The notes beneath the pieces were generated by a model. The model was given only the letters and a program-made list of their open reading frames with translations, did not search any database and had not been told where the DNA came from. Shown here piece by piece: positions 35,243 to 42,328 of a stretch of DNA of 64,000 nt. Source of the stretch: Rhodococcus antarcticus (GTDB lineage Bacteria; Actinomycetota; Actinomycetes; Mycobacteriales; Mycobacteriaceae); assembly GCF_026153295.1 (NCBI RefSeq), contig NZ_CP110615.1:2604001-2668000 (forward strand). The letters are read 5' to 3'. Numbering within the stretch: position 1 is the stretch's first letter; each line of letters opens with the position of its first letter. Made by a program: the position numbers and the translations under genes.

Positions 35243-36625
35243 TCAGACGCCGCTGAGGAACCCGAGCAGGTCGTGCCGGGTGAGCACGCCCACGGGCTTT
35301 CCGTCGTCGACGACCATGACGGCGTCGATGGTTCCGAGCGCCTCGGTGGCGGCGGAGACGGGCTCACCGGCCCCGAGCAGCGGCAGGGGCGGGCTCATGT
35401 GCTGGGCCACCGGGTCGGCCAGGTGGGCGCGGCCGGCGAACACCGCGTCGAGGAGGTCGCGCTCGCTGACGCTGCCGGCCACCTCGCCGGCCATCACCGG
35501 CGGCTCGGCACCGACGACGGGCATCTGCGACACCCCGTACTCGCGGAGGATCTCGATGGCGTCGCGCACCGTCTCGCCGGGGTGGGTGTGCACCAGGTCG
35601 GGCAGCTCACCGGACTTGCCGCGCAGCACGTCGCCCACGCGGGTCTGCACCTCGTGGCCGTCCAGCGGGGAGCGCAGGAAGCCGTAGGAGCTCATCCAGT
35701 CGTCGTTGAAGATCTTGGACAGGTAGCCGCGGCCACCGTCGGGCAGCAGCACCACCACGAGCGCGTCGTCGGGCAGGGTCGCCGCCACGCGCAGCGCGCC
35801 CACCGTGGCCATCCCGCAGGAGCCGCCCACGAGAAGGCCCTCCTCCCGGGCCAGGCGGCGGGTCATGTTGAACGCGTCCGCGTCGGAGACGGCCTCGATG
35901 CCGTCGGGGATGGACGGGTCGTACGCGGTGGGCCAGAAGTCCTCGCCGACGCCCTCCACGAGGTACGGCCGTCCGGTCCCGCCCGAGTACACCGAACCCT
36001 CGGGGTCCACGCCGATGACCTGGACCTTGCCGCCGGAGACCTCCTTGAGGTAGCGGCCGGTCCCGGTGATGGTGCCGCCGGTGCCCACGCCGCAGATGAA
36101 GTGGGTGATCTTCCCGTCGGTGTCGGCCCAGATCTCCGGACCGGTGGTCTCGTAGTGGCTGGCGGGCCCGTTGACGTTCGCGTACTGGTTGGGCTTCCAC
36201 GCACCCTCGGTCTCACGGACGAGACGGTCGGAGGTGGAGTAGTAGCTGTCGGGGTGGTCCGGCGGCACGGACGTGGGACACACGACGACCTCGGCCCCGT
36301 AGGCGCGCAACACGTTGCGCTTGTCCTCGCTGACCTTGTCCGGGCACACGAAGATGCAGTGGTAGCCGCGCCGCTGGGCCACCAGGGCCAGCCCGACACC
36401 GGTGTTGCCCGAGGTGGGCTCGACGATCGTCCCGCCGGGGCGGAGCTCCCCGCTGGCCTCGGCGGCGTCGACCATCTTCACCGCGATGCGGTCCTTCACG
36501 CTGCCACCGGGGTTCAGGTACTCGACCTTGGCGGCGACGGTGGCACCGATCCCGGCGGTGACGGAGTGCAGCCGTACCAGGGGGGTGTTCCCGACGAGGT
36601 CGACGATGTGCTCAGCGATGCGCAT
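35243..36625 (-). CDS. cbs: Cystathionine beta-synthase
   Basis: PLP enzyme that condenses serine and homocysteine to cystathionine (reverse transsulfuration). The 460 residues carry the fold-type II core with PLP-lysine K44 in LNPGGSVKDRIA, SGNTGVG, GTGGTITGTGRYLKE, and SCGMATVGAL. A C-terminal pair of CBS domains follows (about 335-460), a possible adenosine-ligand regulatory module. There is no heme-binding N-terminal extension as in mammals. A GACGAT hexamer 6 nt before the ATG hints at a leaderless start. It heads the cbs, Pra-like, metB cluster. Confidence 0.93.
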   Translation of the reverse strand: MRIAEHIVDLVGNTPLVRLHSVTAGIGATVAAKVEYLNPGGSVKDRIAVKMVDAAEASGELRPGGTIVEPTSGNTGVGLALVAQRRGYHCIFVCPDKVSEDKRNVLRAYGAEVVVCPTSVPPDHPDSYYSTSDRLVRETEGAWKPNQYANVNGPASHYETTGPEIWADTDGKITHFICGVGTGGTITGTGRYLKEVSGGKVQVIGVDPEGSVYSGGTGRPYLVEGVGEDFWPTAYDPSIPDGIEAVSDADAFNMTRRLAREEGLLVGGSCGMATVGALRVAATLPDDALVVVLLPDGGRGYLSKIFNDDWMSSYGFLRSPLDGHEVQTRVGDVLRGKSGELPDLVHTHPGETVRDAIEILREYGVSQMPVVGAEPPVMAGEVAGSVSERDLLDAVFAGRAHLADPVAQHMSPPLPLLGAGEPVSAATEALGTIDAVMVVDDGKPVGVLTRHDLLGFLSGV

Positions 36626-36679
36626 GACCCCATCGTCTCAGGCCCGCTCGCGGACTGCGGCCGCCGCCCGGGTGAGGAC

Positions 36680-36685
36680 TAGCGT
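36680..36685 (+). promoter_or_regulatory. Predicted -10 hexamer of the SGNH hydrolase gene
   Basis: TAGCGT, 18 nt before the GTG at 36704. A start about 7 nt downstream would leave a leader of about 12 nt containing AGGA. Confidence 0.4.
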
Positions 36686-36703
36686 CGCGGGCGCAGGACG
36701 GCG

Positions 36704-37726
36704 GTGGACGAGGTGGAGCGGAGGTCGGCTGCGGTGGTGCGGGCGCGGACCTGGTCGATCGCCGCTGCTGTGGGCGCGGGCTCGGCGGGCACGGCGGTGG
36801 GCGCCGGCTACAAGCTGCTCGTCGAGCAGTCCAAGACCGCGCGCGCCGTCATCGGACCGCCGAACCGCCTGCCCCCGAAGGCAGACGGGGTCTACTCCCC
36901 CGACGGCGGCGCTCCCCGTCCGCCGCACGACCCGCGCGGGCCCGACGAGCTGTTCCTGGTGCTGCTGGGCGACTCCTCGGCGGCGGGACTGGGCTGCGAG
37001 ACCGCGGAGGAGGTGCCGGGCGTGCTGCTGGCGCGTGGGCTCGCCGAGGAGACCGAGCGGCCTGTGCGCCTGGTCACCCACGCCGCGGTCGGGGCCAACT
37101 CCCGGGTCCTGGACGCCCAGGTGGACCGGTGCCTCGAGGCCTCGGGCGGCACGGCCCCGGACGCGGCCGTGATCATCGTCGGCGCCAACGACGTCACCGC
37201 CAAGCTGTCCCCCTCCTCCTCGGCCCTGCGGCTCGGGCTCGTGGTCGAGCGGCTGCGGCTGCTCGGCGCCGCCGTCGTGGTAGGCACCTGCCCCGACCTC
37301 GGCGCCATCCGGCCGATCCCGCAGCCGCTGCGCAGCGTCGCCCGGACCTGGAGCCTGCAGCTGGCGCGCGAGCAGCGGGCCGCCGTGCTCGCCGCCGGTG
37401 GCCACCCGGTGGCCGTGGCCGACCTGCTCAGCCCGGAGTTCCTCACCCGGCCGGACGCGCTGTTCTCGCCGGACCGCTTCCACCCCTCGGCCGCCGGCTA
37501 CGAGGCGGCCGCGGCCCTGCTGCTGCCCGCGCTGTGCTCGGAGCTCGGGGTGTGGGGCGGCGGGCCGCTGCCCGAGCCGCCGCGCCGCTCCGCCACCGCG
37601 GATGCCCGTCGACCCACCGCCCGGGTGACGGCCGCGCTGAACGAGCACCTGTACCGGCGGGCCCGAGACGGCGGCTCCGCGGCAGCGCGGCGCCTCCGGC
37701 TCGGAGGCGGGAGCACCGGCCCGTAA
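36704..37726 (+). CDS. SGNH/GDSL-family hydrolase (Rv1075c-like esterase)
   Basis: A 340-residue serine hydrolase. An N-terminal hydrophobic segment (about 17-40) could be a membrane anchor or uncleaved signal. Block I has nucleophile S91 in LLGDSSAAGLG, block III is IVGANDVT with its Asn, and block V is SPDRFHPSAAGY with the catalytic Asp and His. The mycobacterial homologue beside fadA3 is a GDSL esterase of short-chain esters. Its TAA stop forms the beginning of the TAACCT -10 element of the thiolase promoter. Confidence 0.85.
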   Translation: MDEVERRSAAVVRARTWSIAAAVGAGSAGTAVGAGYKLLVEQSKTARAVIGPPNRLPPKADGVYSPDGGAPRPPHDPRGPDELFLVLLGDSSAAGLGCETAEEVPGVLLARGLAEETERPVRLVTHAAVGANSRVLDAQVDRCLEASGGTAPDAAVIIVGANDVTAKLSPSSSALRLGLVVERLRLLGAAVVVGTCPDLGAIRPIPQPLRSVARTWSLQLAREQRAAVLAAGGHPVAVADLLSPEFLTRPDALFSPDRFHPSAAGYEAAAALLLPALCSELGVWGGGPLPEPPRRSATADARRPTARVTAALNEHLYRRARDGGSAAARRLRLGGGSTGP

Positions 37727-37757
37727 CCTCGTGGTTGGCTCGGTGCCGAGCCAACCA
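37724..37757 (+). promoter_or_regulatory. Thiolase promoter with perfect 26-bp inverted repeat
   Basis: A predicted -10 TAACCT (37724-37729) is followed by two perfect 12-bp arms, TGGTTGGCTCGG (37732-37743) and CCGAGCCAACCA (37746-37757), with a 2-bp centre. The repeat would cover the expected transcription start, so it looks like a repressor operator; an mRNA hairpin is the alternative. Confidence 0.6.
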
Positions 37758-37778
37758 CCGCAACGAAGGAGTACCGCG

Positions 37779-38996
37779 ATGCCCGAGGCCGTCATCGTCT
37801 CGACCGCCCGCTCGCCCATCGGTCGTGCGTTCAAGGGATCGCTCGCGAGCATTCGGCCCGACGACCTCGCGGCGCAGATGATCGCCGCCGCCCTGGCCAA
37901 GGTGCCCGAGCTGGACCCGAACACCATCAACGACCTCATGCTGGGCTGCGGGCTGCCCGGTGGGAAGCAGGGCTTCAACATGGCGCGCGTCATCGCCGTG
38001 CAGCTCGGCTACGACGCCGTGCCCGGCACCACGGTCACCCGCTACTGCTCCTCGTCGCTGCAGACCACCCGCATGGCCCTGCACGCCATCAAGGCCGGCG
38101 AGGGCGACGTGTTCATCTCCGCCGGCGTCGAGAGCGTCTCCAGCTTCGCCAGCGGCAACTCCGACTCCCTGCCGGACACCCGCAACCCGCTCTTCGCCGA
38201 GGCCGAGGCGCGCACGGCCACCGCCGCGCAGGGTGGGGTCACCTGGCACGACCCGCGCGCGGACGGCCTCATCCCGGACGCCTACATCTCCATGGGCGAG
38301 ACCGCGGAGAACGTGGCCCAGGTCACCGGCATCACCCGCGAGGAGATGGACCGCTGGGGCGTTCGCAGCCAGAACCGCGCGGAGGAGGCCATCAAGGCAG
38401 GCTTCTTCGAGCGCGAGATCACCCCGGTCACCCTCGCCGACGGCACCGTGGTCAGCACCGACGACGGCCCCCGTGCCGGCACCACCTACGAGGCCGTCAG
38501 CAAGCTCAAGCCCGTGTTCCGCCCGGACGGCCTCATCACCGCCGGCAACGCGTGCCCGCTCAACGACGGTGCCGCCGCGCTGGTCATCATGAGCGACACC
38601 AAGGCCGCCGAGCTCGGCCTCACCCCGCTGGCCCGCGTCGTCTCCACCGGCGTCTCGGGGCTGTCACCGGAGATCATGGGCCTGGGACCGATCGAGGCCT
38701 CGAAGCGCGCTCTCGCCCTGGCCGGCATGAGCATCTCCGACATCGACCTCGTGGAGATCAACGAGGCCTTCGCGGTGCAGGTCATCGGCTCGGCCCGCGA
38801 GCTCGGCATCGACGAGGACAAGCTCAACGTCTCCGGCGGCGCGATCGCGGTGGGCCACCCGTTCGGCATGACGGGCGCGCGGATCACCACGACCCTGCTG
38901 AACAACCTGTCCACCCACGACGGCACGTTCGGGCTGGAGACGATGTGCGTCGGTGGCGGCCAGGGCATGGCGATGGTGCTCGAGCGCCTGAGCTGA
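37779..38996 (+). CDS. Acetyl-CoA C-acyltransferase (thiolase, FadA3-like)
   Basis: Catalyses thiolytic cleavage of 3-ketoacyl-CoA (beta-oxidation) or the reverse condensation. The 405 residues have the thiolase triad: acyl-accepting C90 in VTRYCSSSLQTTRMA, H360 in IAVGHPFGMTGAR and C390 in MCVGGGQGMAM, plus NEAFAVQ. It matches the position of fadA3 beside the SGNH gene in mycobacteria. The ATG has AAGGAG 9 nt upstream. A perfect 26-bp inverted repeat overlies its predicted promoter, and a 14-bp perfect hairpin follows the stop. Confidence 0.92.
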   Translation: MPEAVIVSTARSPIGRAFKGSLASIRPDDLAAQMIAAALAKVPELDPNTINDLMLGCGLPGGKQGFNMARVIAVQLGYDAVPGTTVTRYCSSSLQTTRMALHAIKAGEGDVFISAGVESVSSFASGNSDSLPDTRNPLFAEAEARTATAAQGGVTWHDPRADGLIPDAYISMGETAENVAQVTGITREEMDRWGVRSQNRAEEAIKAGFFEREITPVTLADGTVVSTDDGPRAGTTYEAVSKLKPVFRPDGLITAGNACPLNDGAAALVIMSDTKAAELGLTPLARVVSTGVSGLSPEIMGLGPIEASKRALALAGMSISDIDLVEINEAFAVQVIGSARELGIDEDKLNVSGGAIAVGHPFGMTGARITTTLLNNLSTHDGTFGLETMCVGGGQGMAMVLERLS

Positions 38997-39010
38997 TCCC
39001 CACCCGCTCC

Positions 39011-39043
39011 GAGGGCCCGGTCGCCGTGTGCGACCGGGCCCTC
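39011..39043 (+). terminator. Strong hairpin terminator after the thiolase gene
   Basis: Two perfect 14-bp arms, GAGGGCCCGGTCGC and GCGACCGGGCCCTC, with a 5-nt loop, 14 nt past the thiolase stop. No T-tract, as is common in high-GC actinobacteria. Confidence 0.75.
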
Positions 39044-39060
39044 GTGCGTGCGGGCGGGGG

Positions 39061-39080
39061 CGCCCCTCGCTCGAGGGGCG
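39061..39080. terminator. Middle hairpin between convergent genes
   Basis: CGCCCCTCG and CGAGGGGCG pair perfectly over 9 bp with a 2-nt centre. It lies between two stronger hairpins and may back up termination in either direction. Confidence 0.4.
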
Positions 39081-39091
39081 GGGAGACGCGC

Positions 39092-39123
39092 GACGGCCCC
39101 GCAGCGCGTGCTGCGGGGCCGTC
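39092..39123 (-). terminator. Strong hairpin terminator after the Bax inhibitor-1 gene
   Basis: Two perfect 14-bp arms, GACGGCCCCGCAGC and GCTGCGGGGCCGTC, with a 4-nt loop, 16 nt past the stop of the minus-strand gene. Confidence 0.75.
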
Positions 39124-39139
39124 GGGGTCGGGCGGAGAT

Positions 39140-39958
39140 TCAGCCGCGGTTGAAGTAGCTCAGCAGCCGCAGGATCTCGACGTACAGCCACACAAGGGTG
39201 ACGGTCAGGCCGAGTGCGACGCCCCAGGCCGCCTTCTCCGGCGCGCCCGCGCGGATCAGCTTGTCGGCCTGGTCGAAGTCGAGCAGGAGGTTGAACGCGG
39301 CCAGCGCGATGATGACGAGGCTGAAGATGATGGCGAGCGGTCCACCGTCACGCAGGCCCAGGCCACCGTCGACGAAGAATCCGGCGATGATGTTGGCGAC
39401 CACCAGCACGACCACGCCGATGAGGCCGGCCATGACCATCTTGGTCAGCCGCGGGGTGACGCGGACCGCACCCGTCTTGTAGACCACGAGCATGCCGACG
39501 AAGACGCCGACGGTGCCGATGACCGCCTGCGGCACGATCGTGCCGACGGTGGTGGCCTCGAGGACGTAGGAGATCGCCCCGACGAACAGGCCCTCGGCCA
39601 CGCCGTAGGACAGCACGATCGCGGGGTTCATCTTGCGACCCAGGGTGGCCACCAGCACCAGGACGAAGCCGACGATCCCGCCGACGAGCAGGAACGGCAG
39701 CGCGAGGGAGTTGTTCTGGCTGATCAGGAAGGCGGAGATCCCGGCAGTGACGACGAGCGCGCCCAGCGTGGAGGCCGTCTTGGTGACCACGTCGTCCACG
39801 GTCATCGTGCGGCCCGTGGTGTAGGGCTGCGGCTGCCCGTAGGGCTGCTGACCGTAGCCCTGGGGGGCGCTCTGCTGACCGGTCTGGCCGGGGCCGAAGG
39901 AGGCGTAGCCGCCCTGCGCGGGCAGGTTGCGGAACACCGGGTTGCTGCTGGTGCGCAC
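39140..39958 (-). CDS. Bax inhibitor-1/YccA family membrane protein
   Basis: A 272-residue protein with a Gln/Gly/Pro-rich cytoplasmic N-terminus (about 1-48, with PQGYGQQPYGQPQ repeats) and seven membrane helices (about 60-265). It matches the actinobacterial BaxI_1 group. The family (BI-1, YetJ) includes pH-sensitive calcium leak channels, with conserved acidic residues in the last helices (here FDQADKLI and VEILRLL). Function in this organism is unproven. The GTG start has AGAAGGGA about 8 nt upstream. It ends facing the thiolase gene, separated by a hairpin cluster. Confidence 0.88.
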   Translation of the reverse strand: MRTSSNPVFRNLPAQGGYASFGPGQTGQQSAPQGYGQQPYGQPQPYTTGRTMTVDDVVTKTASTLGALVVTAGISAFLISQNNSLALPFLLVGGIVGFVLVLVATLGRKMNPAIVLSYGVAEGLFVGAISYVLEATTVGTIVPQAVIGTVGVFVGMLVVYKTGAVRVTPRLTKMVMAGLIGVVVLVVANIIAGFFVDGGLGLRDGGPLAIIFSLVIIALAAFNLLLDFDQADKLIRAGAPEKAAWGVALGLTVTLVWLYVEILRLLSYFNRG

Positions 39959-40081
39959 CGTTGTGGTCCCTTCTCGTGCTGAGGGCGGAGGATCTCCGCT
40001 ACTTCGTACAACGCATCTACGAGGCCCGGGGTTCCCACCCGGACGATCCGGACACTACCGGCACGACGCGGATCTCCACCG

Positions 40082-40155
40082 TGCCCCCGGTGGGACTCGA
40101 ACCCACGCTGGGACCCTTTTAAGGGGCCTGCCTCTGCCGGCTGGGCTACGGGGGC
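40082..40155 (-). tRNA. tRNA with anticodon TAA (nominal Leu) but a short variable loop
   Basis: Read on the minus strand it folds fully: acceptor GCCCCCG/CGGGGGC, a 3-bp D stem, anticodon stem GGCCC/GGGTC with loop CTTAAAA (anticodon UAA), T stem GTGGG/CCCAC with TTCGAGT loop, discriminator A. By anticodon it would read UUA (Leu). Bacterial tRNA-Leu is class II with a long variable arm, but here the variable region is only about 5 nt (CCAGC). The 3' CCA is not encoded. Either an atypical tRNA-Leu or a tRNA of undecided identity; see findings. Confidence 0.8.
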
Positions 40156-40186
40156 CCGCGTCGGCGGACCCTACCGAGCCCGTCCG

Positions 40187-41509
40187 TCAGCTGGCTGCGG
40201 CCCGGTCGAACTCGGCCTTGGGGTCGTTGATCTGCGCCAGGGCCACGACGTCGCGGCGGAACACCAGGGCCATGATCCAGCCGACGAGGATGAGCGCCTT
40301 GCGGTTCGTGGTGGGCATCCTCGACAGGTGGTATGCCCGGTGCATCCCCCAGGCGGGGAGACCCTTGAGCTTCACCCCGTACACGTCGGCCACCCCGCGG
40401 TAGAGGCCGAGGCTGGCGACCGATCCCGCGTACTTGTGCTTGTAGTCGCTGGCCTCCTTGCCCCGCACCGCCGCCACCACGTTGTCCGCGAGCACCTTGG
40501 CCTGGCGCACCGCGTGCTGCGCCGACGGGCTGCAGGTGGCGGCCGGCTCCTCGTCGATCTTGGTGAGGTCGGGCACCGCGGCGCAGTCGCCCCCGCTGAA
40601 CGCCCCGGAGACGCCGACCACCTGCAGCTGGGCGGTGCAGCGCAGCCGGCCCCGCTCGTCCAGCGGCAGGTCGGTGTTGGCCAGCATGGGGTTCGCCTTG
40701 ACACCGGCGGTCCACACGATGGTGTCGGTGGAGAACTCCGTGCCGTCGGAGAGCTGGACGTGCCCGCCGACCATGGTGTCCACCCGCGTCTCCAGGTAGA
40801 CCTGGATCCCCCGCTCGGCGAGCCGCGCGATGGTGTAGACGCCCATCTTCGGGCTCACCTCGGGCATGACCCGGTTGCTGGCCTCCACGAGGACCCAGCG
40901 CATGTCCTCGGGCGAGACGCCCTTGTAGTAGCGGGTGGCGAAGCGGGACATGTCCTCGAGCTCGGCGAGCGCCTCGATGCCGGCGTAGCCACCGCCCACC
41001 ACGAGGAAGGTGAGCATCCGCTTGCGGCGCTCGGCGTCCTGGGTGACCGAGGCCGCGTCCATCCGGCTCAGCACGTGGTTGCGCAGGTAGATGGCCTCGC
41101 CGACGGTCTTGAACGCGATGCCCTGCTCGGGCAGGCCCGGGATGGGCAGCGTCCGGGCGATGGACCCCGGCGACATGACGATGATGTCGTAGGACAGTAC
41201 CTCGGTGGAGCCGTCGGAGTTGGAGACCCACGCCCGCTTGGTCGCGTGCTCCACCTTGTCGACCCGACCGGTCAGCACCGTGCACTTCTTCAGCACCCGC
41301 CGCAGCGGCACCACGACGTGGCGCGGCTCGATGGAGCCGGCCGCTGCCTCGGGCAGGAAGGGCTGGTAGGTCATGTGGGGCTGCGGATCGACGACCGTGA
41401 TCTGCGCCTCCTTGCCCCGCAGCTTCTTCTGCAGGCGCAAGGCGGTGTACATGCCGACGTAGCCACCGCCGACGACCAGGATGCGGGTGGGACCGCTCTG
41501 CGTGCTCAC
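40187..41509 (-). CDS. ndh: Type II NADH dehydrogenase (NDH-2)
   Basis: Single-subunit, non-proton-pumping NADH:menaquinone oxidoreductase on the inner face of the membrane. The 440 residues have two dinucleotide folds: FAD at ILVVGGGYVGMYTALRL (about 9-25) and NADH at FLVVGGGYAGIEALAELE (about 170-187), the DTIVWTAGV and FSGGDCAAVPDL blocks, and a C-terminal hydrophobic anchor (ALILVGWIMALVF). The GTG at 41509 has GGGAGGA about 7 nt upstream. It lies 28 nt downstream of the uracil-DNA glycosylase gene, possibly cotranscribed. Confidence 0.93.
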   Translation of the reverse strand: MSTQSGPTRILVVGGGYVGMYTALRLQKKLRGKEAQITVVDPQPHMTYQPFLPEAAAGSIEPRHVVVPLRRVLKKCTVLTGRVDKVEHATKRAWVSNSDGSTEVLSYDIIVMSPGSIARTLPIPGLPEQGIAFKTVGEAIYLRNHVLSRMDAASVTQDAERRKRMLTFLVVGGGYAGIEALAELEDMSRFATRYYKGVSPEDMRWVLVEASNRVMPEVSPKMGVYTIARLAERGIQVYLETRVDTMVGGHVQLSDGTEFSTDTIVWTAGVKANPMLANTDLPLDERGRLRCTAQLQVVGVSGAFSGGDCAAVPDLTKIDEEPAATCSPSAQHAVRQAKVLADNVVAAVRGKEASDYKHKYAGSVASLGLYRGVADVYGVKLKGLPAWGMHRAYHLSRMPTTNRKALILVGWIMALVFRRDVVALAQINDPKAEFDRAAAS

Positions 41510-41537
41510 GCGGTGATCCTCCCACCAACTGCACCGA

Positions 41538-42278
41538 TCACGAAGGCGGGGTGGCGCCGTCACCCGGTGGGTGCCCCGTGGTGGCGACCAGACGGGCCGC
41601 GACCAGCACGTCGGTGACCATGGCCGGGGTGAGGCGGCCGGTGAAGGTGTTCTGCTGGCTGACGTGGTAGCAGCCCAGGACGGTCAGCGGCGGGCCGCCG
41701 TCGGTGTGGTGGAGGACCACCCGCGCACCGTGGCCGAAGCGCGGGCGCGGCACCGGCACCACCCATCCGGCCCGGGCGGCCACCGGCAGGAACGCCTGCC
41801 AGCCGAAGCCCCCGAGCACCACCACGGCACGGACGGTGGGGCGCAGCAGCTCGAGCTCGCGGAGCAGGAAGGGCGAGCAGGCGTCGCGCTCGGCCGGGGT
41901 GGGCCGGTTGGCCGGTGGCGCGCAGTGCACGGGCGCGACCATCCGGGTGCCGATCAGCTCCAGCCCGTCGTCCGCGCGGGTGCTCGTGGGCTGGTTGGCC
42001 AGCCCGGCGGCGTGCATCGCGGCCACCAGGACGTCGCCGGAGCGGTCGCCGGTGAACATCCGCCCCGTCCGGTTCGCCCCGTGCGCAGCCGGCGCCAGAC
42101 CCACCACCAGCACCGACGCGTCGGCCGGCCCGAAGCTGGGAACGGCGCGGCCCCAGTAGGTCTCGTCCCGGAACGCGGCTCGCCGGGTGGCGGCGACCTC
42201 CTCGCGCCAGGCCACCAGGCGGGGGCAGCGCCGGCACGCGACGACGTCGTGGTCCACCTGCGCGATCGAGTCCGGCAC
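41538..42278 (-). CDS. Type 5 uracil-DNA glycosylase (UdgB-like)
   Basis: Iron-sulfur uracil-DNA glycosylase that removes uracil, and in this family also hypoxanthine and other deaminated bases, important in a high-GC genome prone to cytosine deamination. The 246 residues have [4Fe-4S] cysteines at C15 and C18 (CRRCPRL) and two more in HCAPPANRPTPAERDACSPFL. The family active-site block is VVGLAPAAHGANRTGRMFTGDRSGD, and GCYHVSQQNTFTGRLTPAM lies near the end. The GTG start lies 6 nt after TACCGT, a leaderless layout, divergent from the S10 peptidase. Confidence 0.9.
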   Translation of the reverse strand: MPDSIAQVDHDVVACRRCPRLVAWREEVAATRRAAFRDETYWGRAVPSFGPADASVLVVGLAPAAHGANRTGRMFTGDRSGDVLVAAMHAAGLANQPTSTRADDGLELIGTRMVAPVHCAPPANRPTPAERDACSPFLLRELELLRPTVRAVVVLGGFGWQAFLPVAARAGWVVPVPRPRFGHGARVVLHHTDGGPPLTVLGCYHVSQQNTFTGRLTPAMVTDVLVAARLVATTGHPPGDGATPPS

Positions 42279-42284
42279 CTGGCC

Positions 42285-42290
42285 ACGGTA
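42285..42290 (-). promoter_or_regulatory. Predicted -10 hexamer, leaderless udg mRNA
   Basis: TACCGT on the minus strand, 6 nt before the GTG at 42278; no ribosome binding site. With the S10 peptidase hexamer it makes a compact divergent promoter of about 50 bp. Confidence 0.5.
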
Positions 42291-42316
42291 TGCCCCGTCC
42301 CGTCGGGGGCCGCCGC

Positions 42317-42322
42317 TAGCCT
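42317..42322 (+). promoter_or_regulatory. Predicted -10 hexamer, leaderless S10 peptidase mRNA
   Basis: TAGCCT, 6 nt before the ATG at 42329, without a ribosome binding site. Good TANNNT match. Confidence 0.5.
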
Positions 42323-42328
42323 GCGACC

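Noticed and set aside
40082-40155. tRNA-Lys (TTT) reading of the minus-strand tRNA
   Set aside because: The only anticodon stem that pairs (GGCCC/GGGTC) gives the loop CTTAAAA with UAA at positions 34-36. Shifting the register to give UUU breaks the stem.
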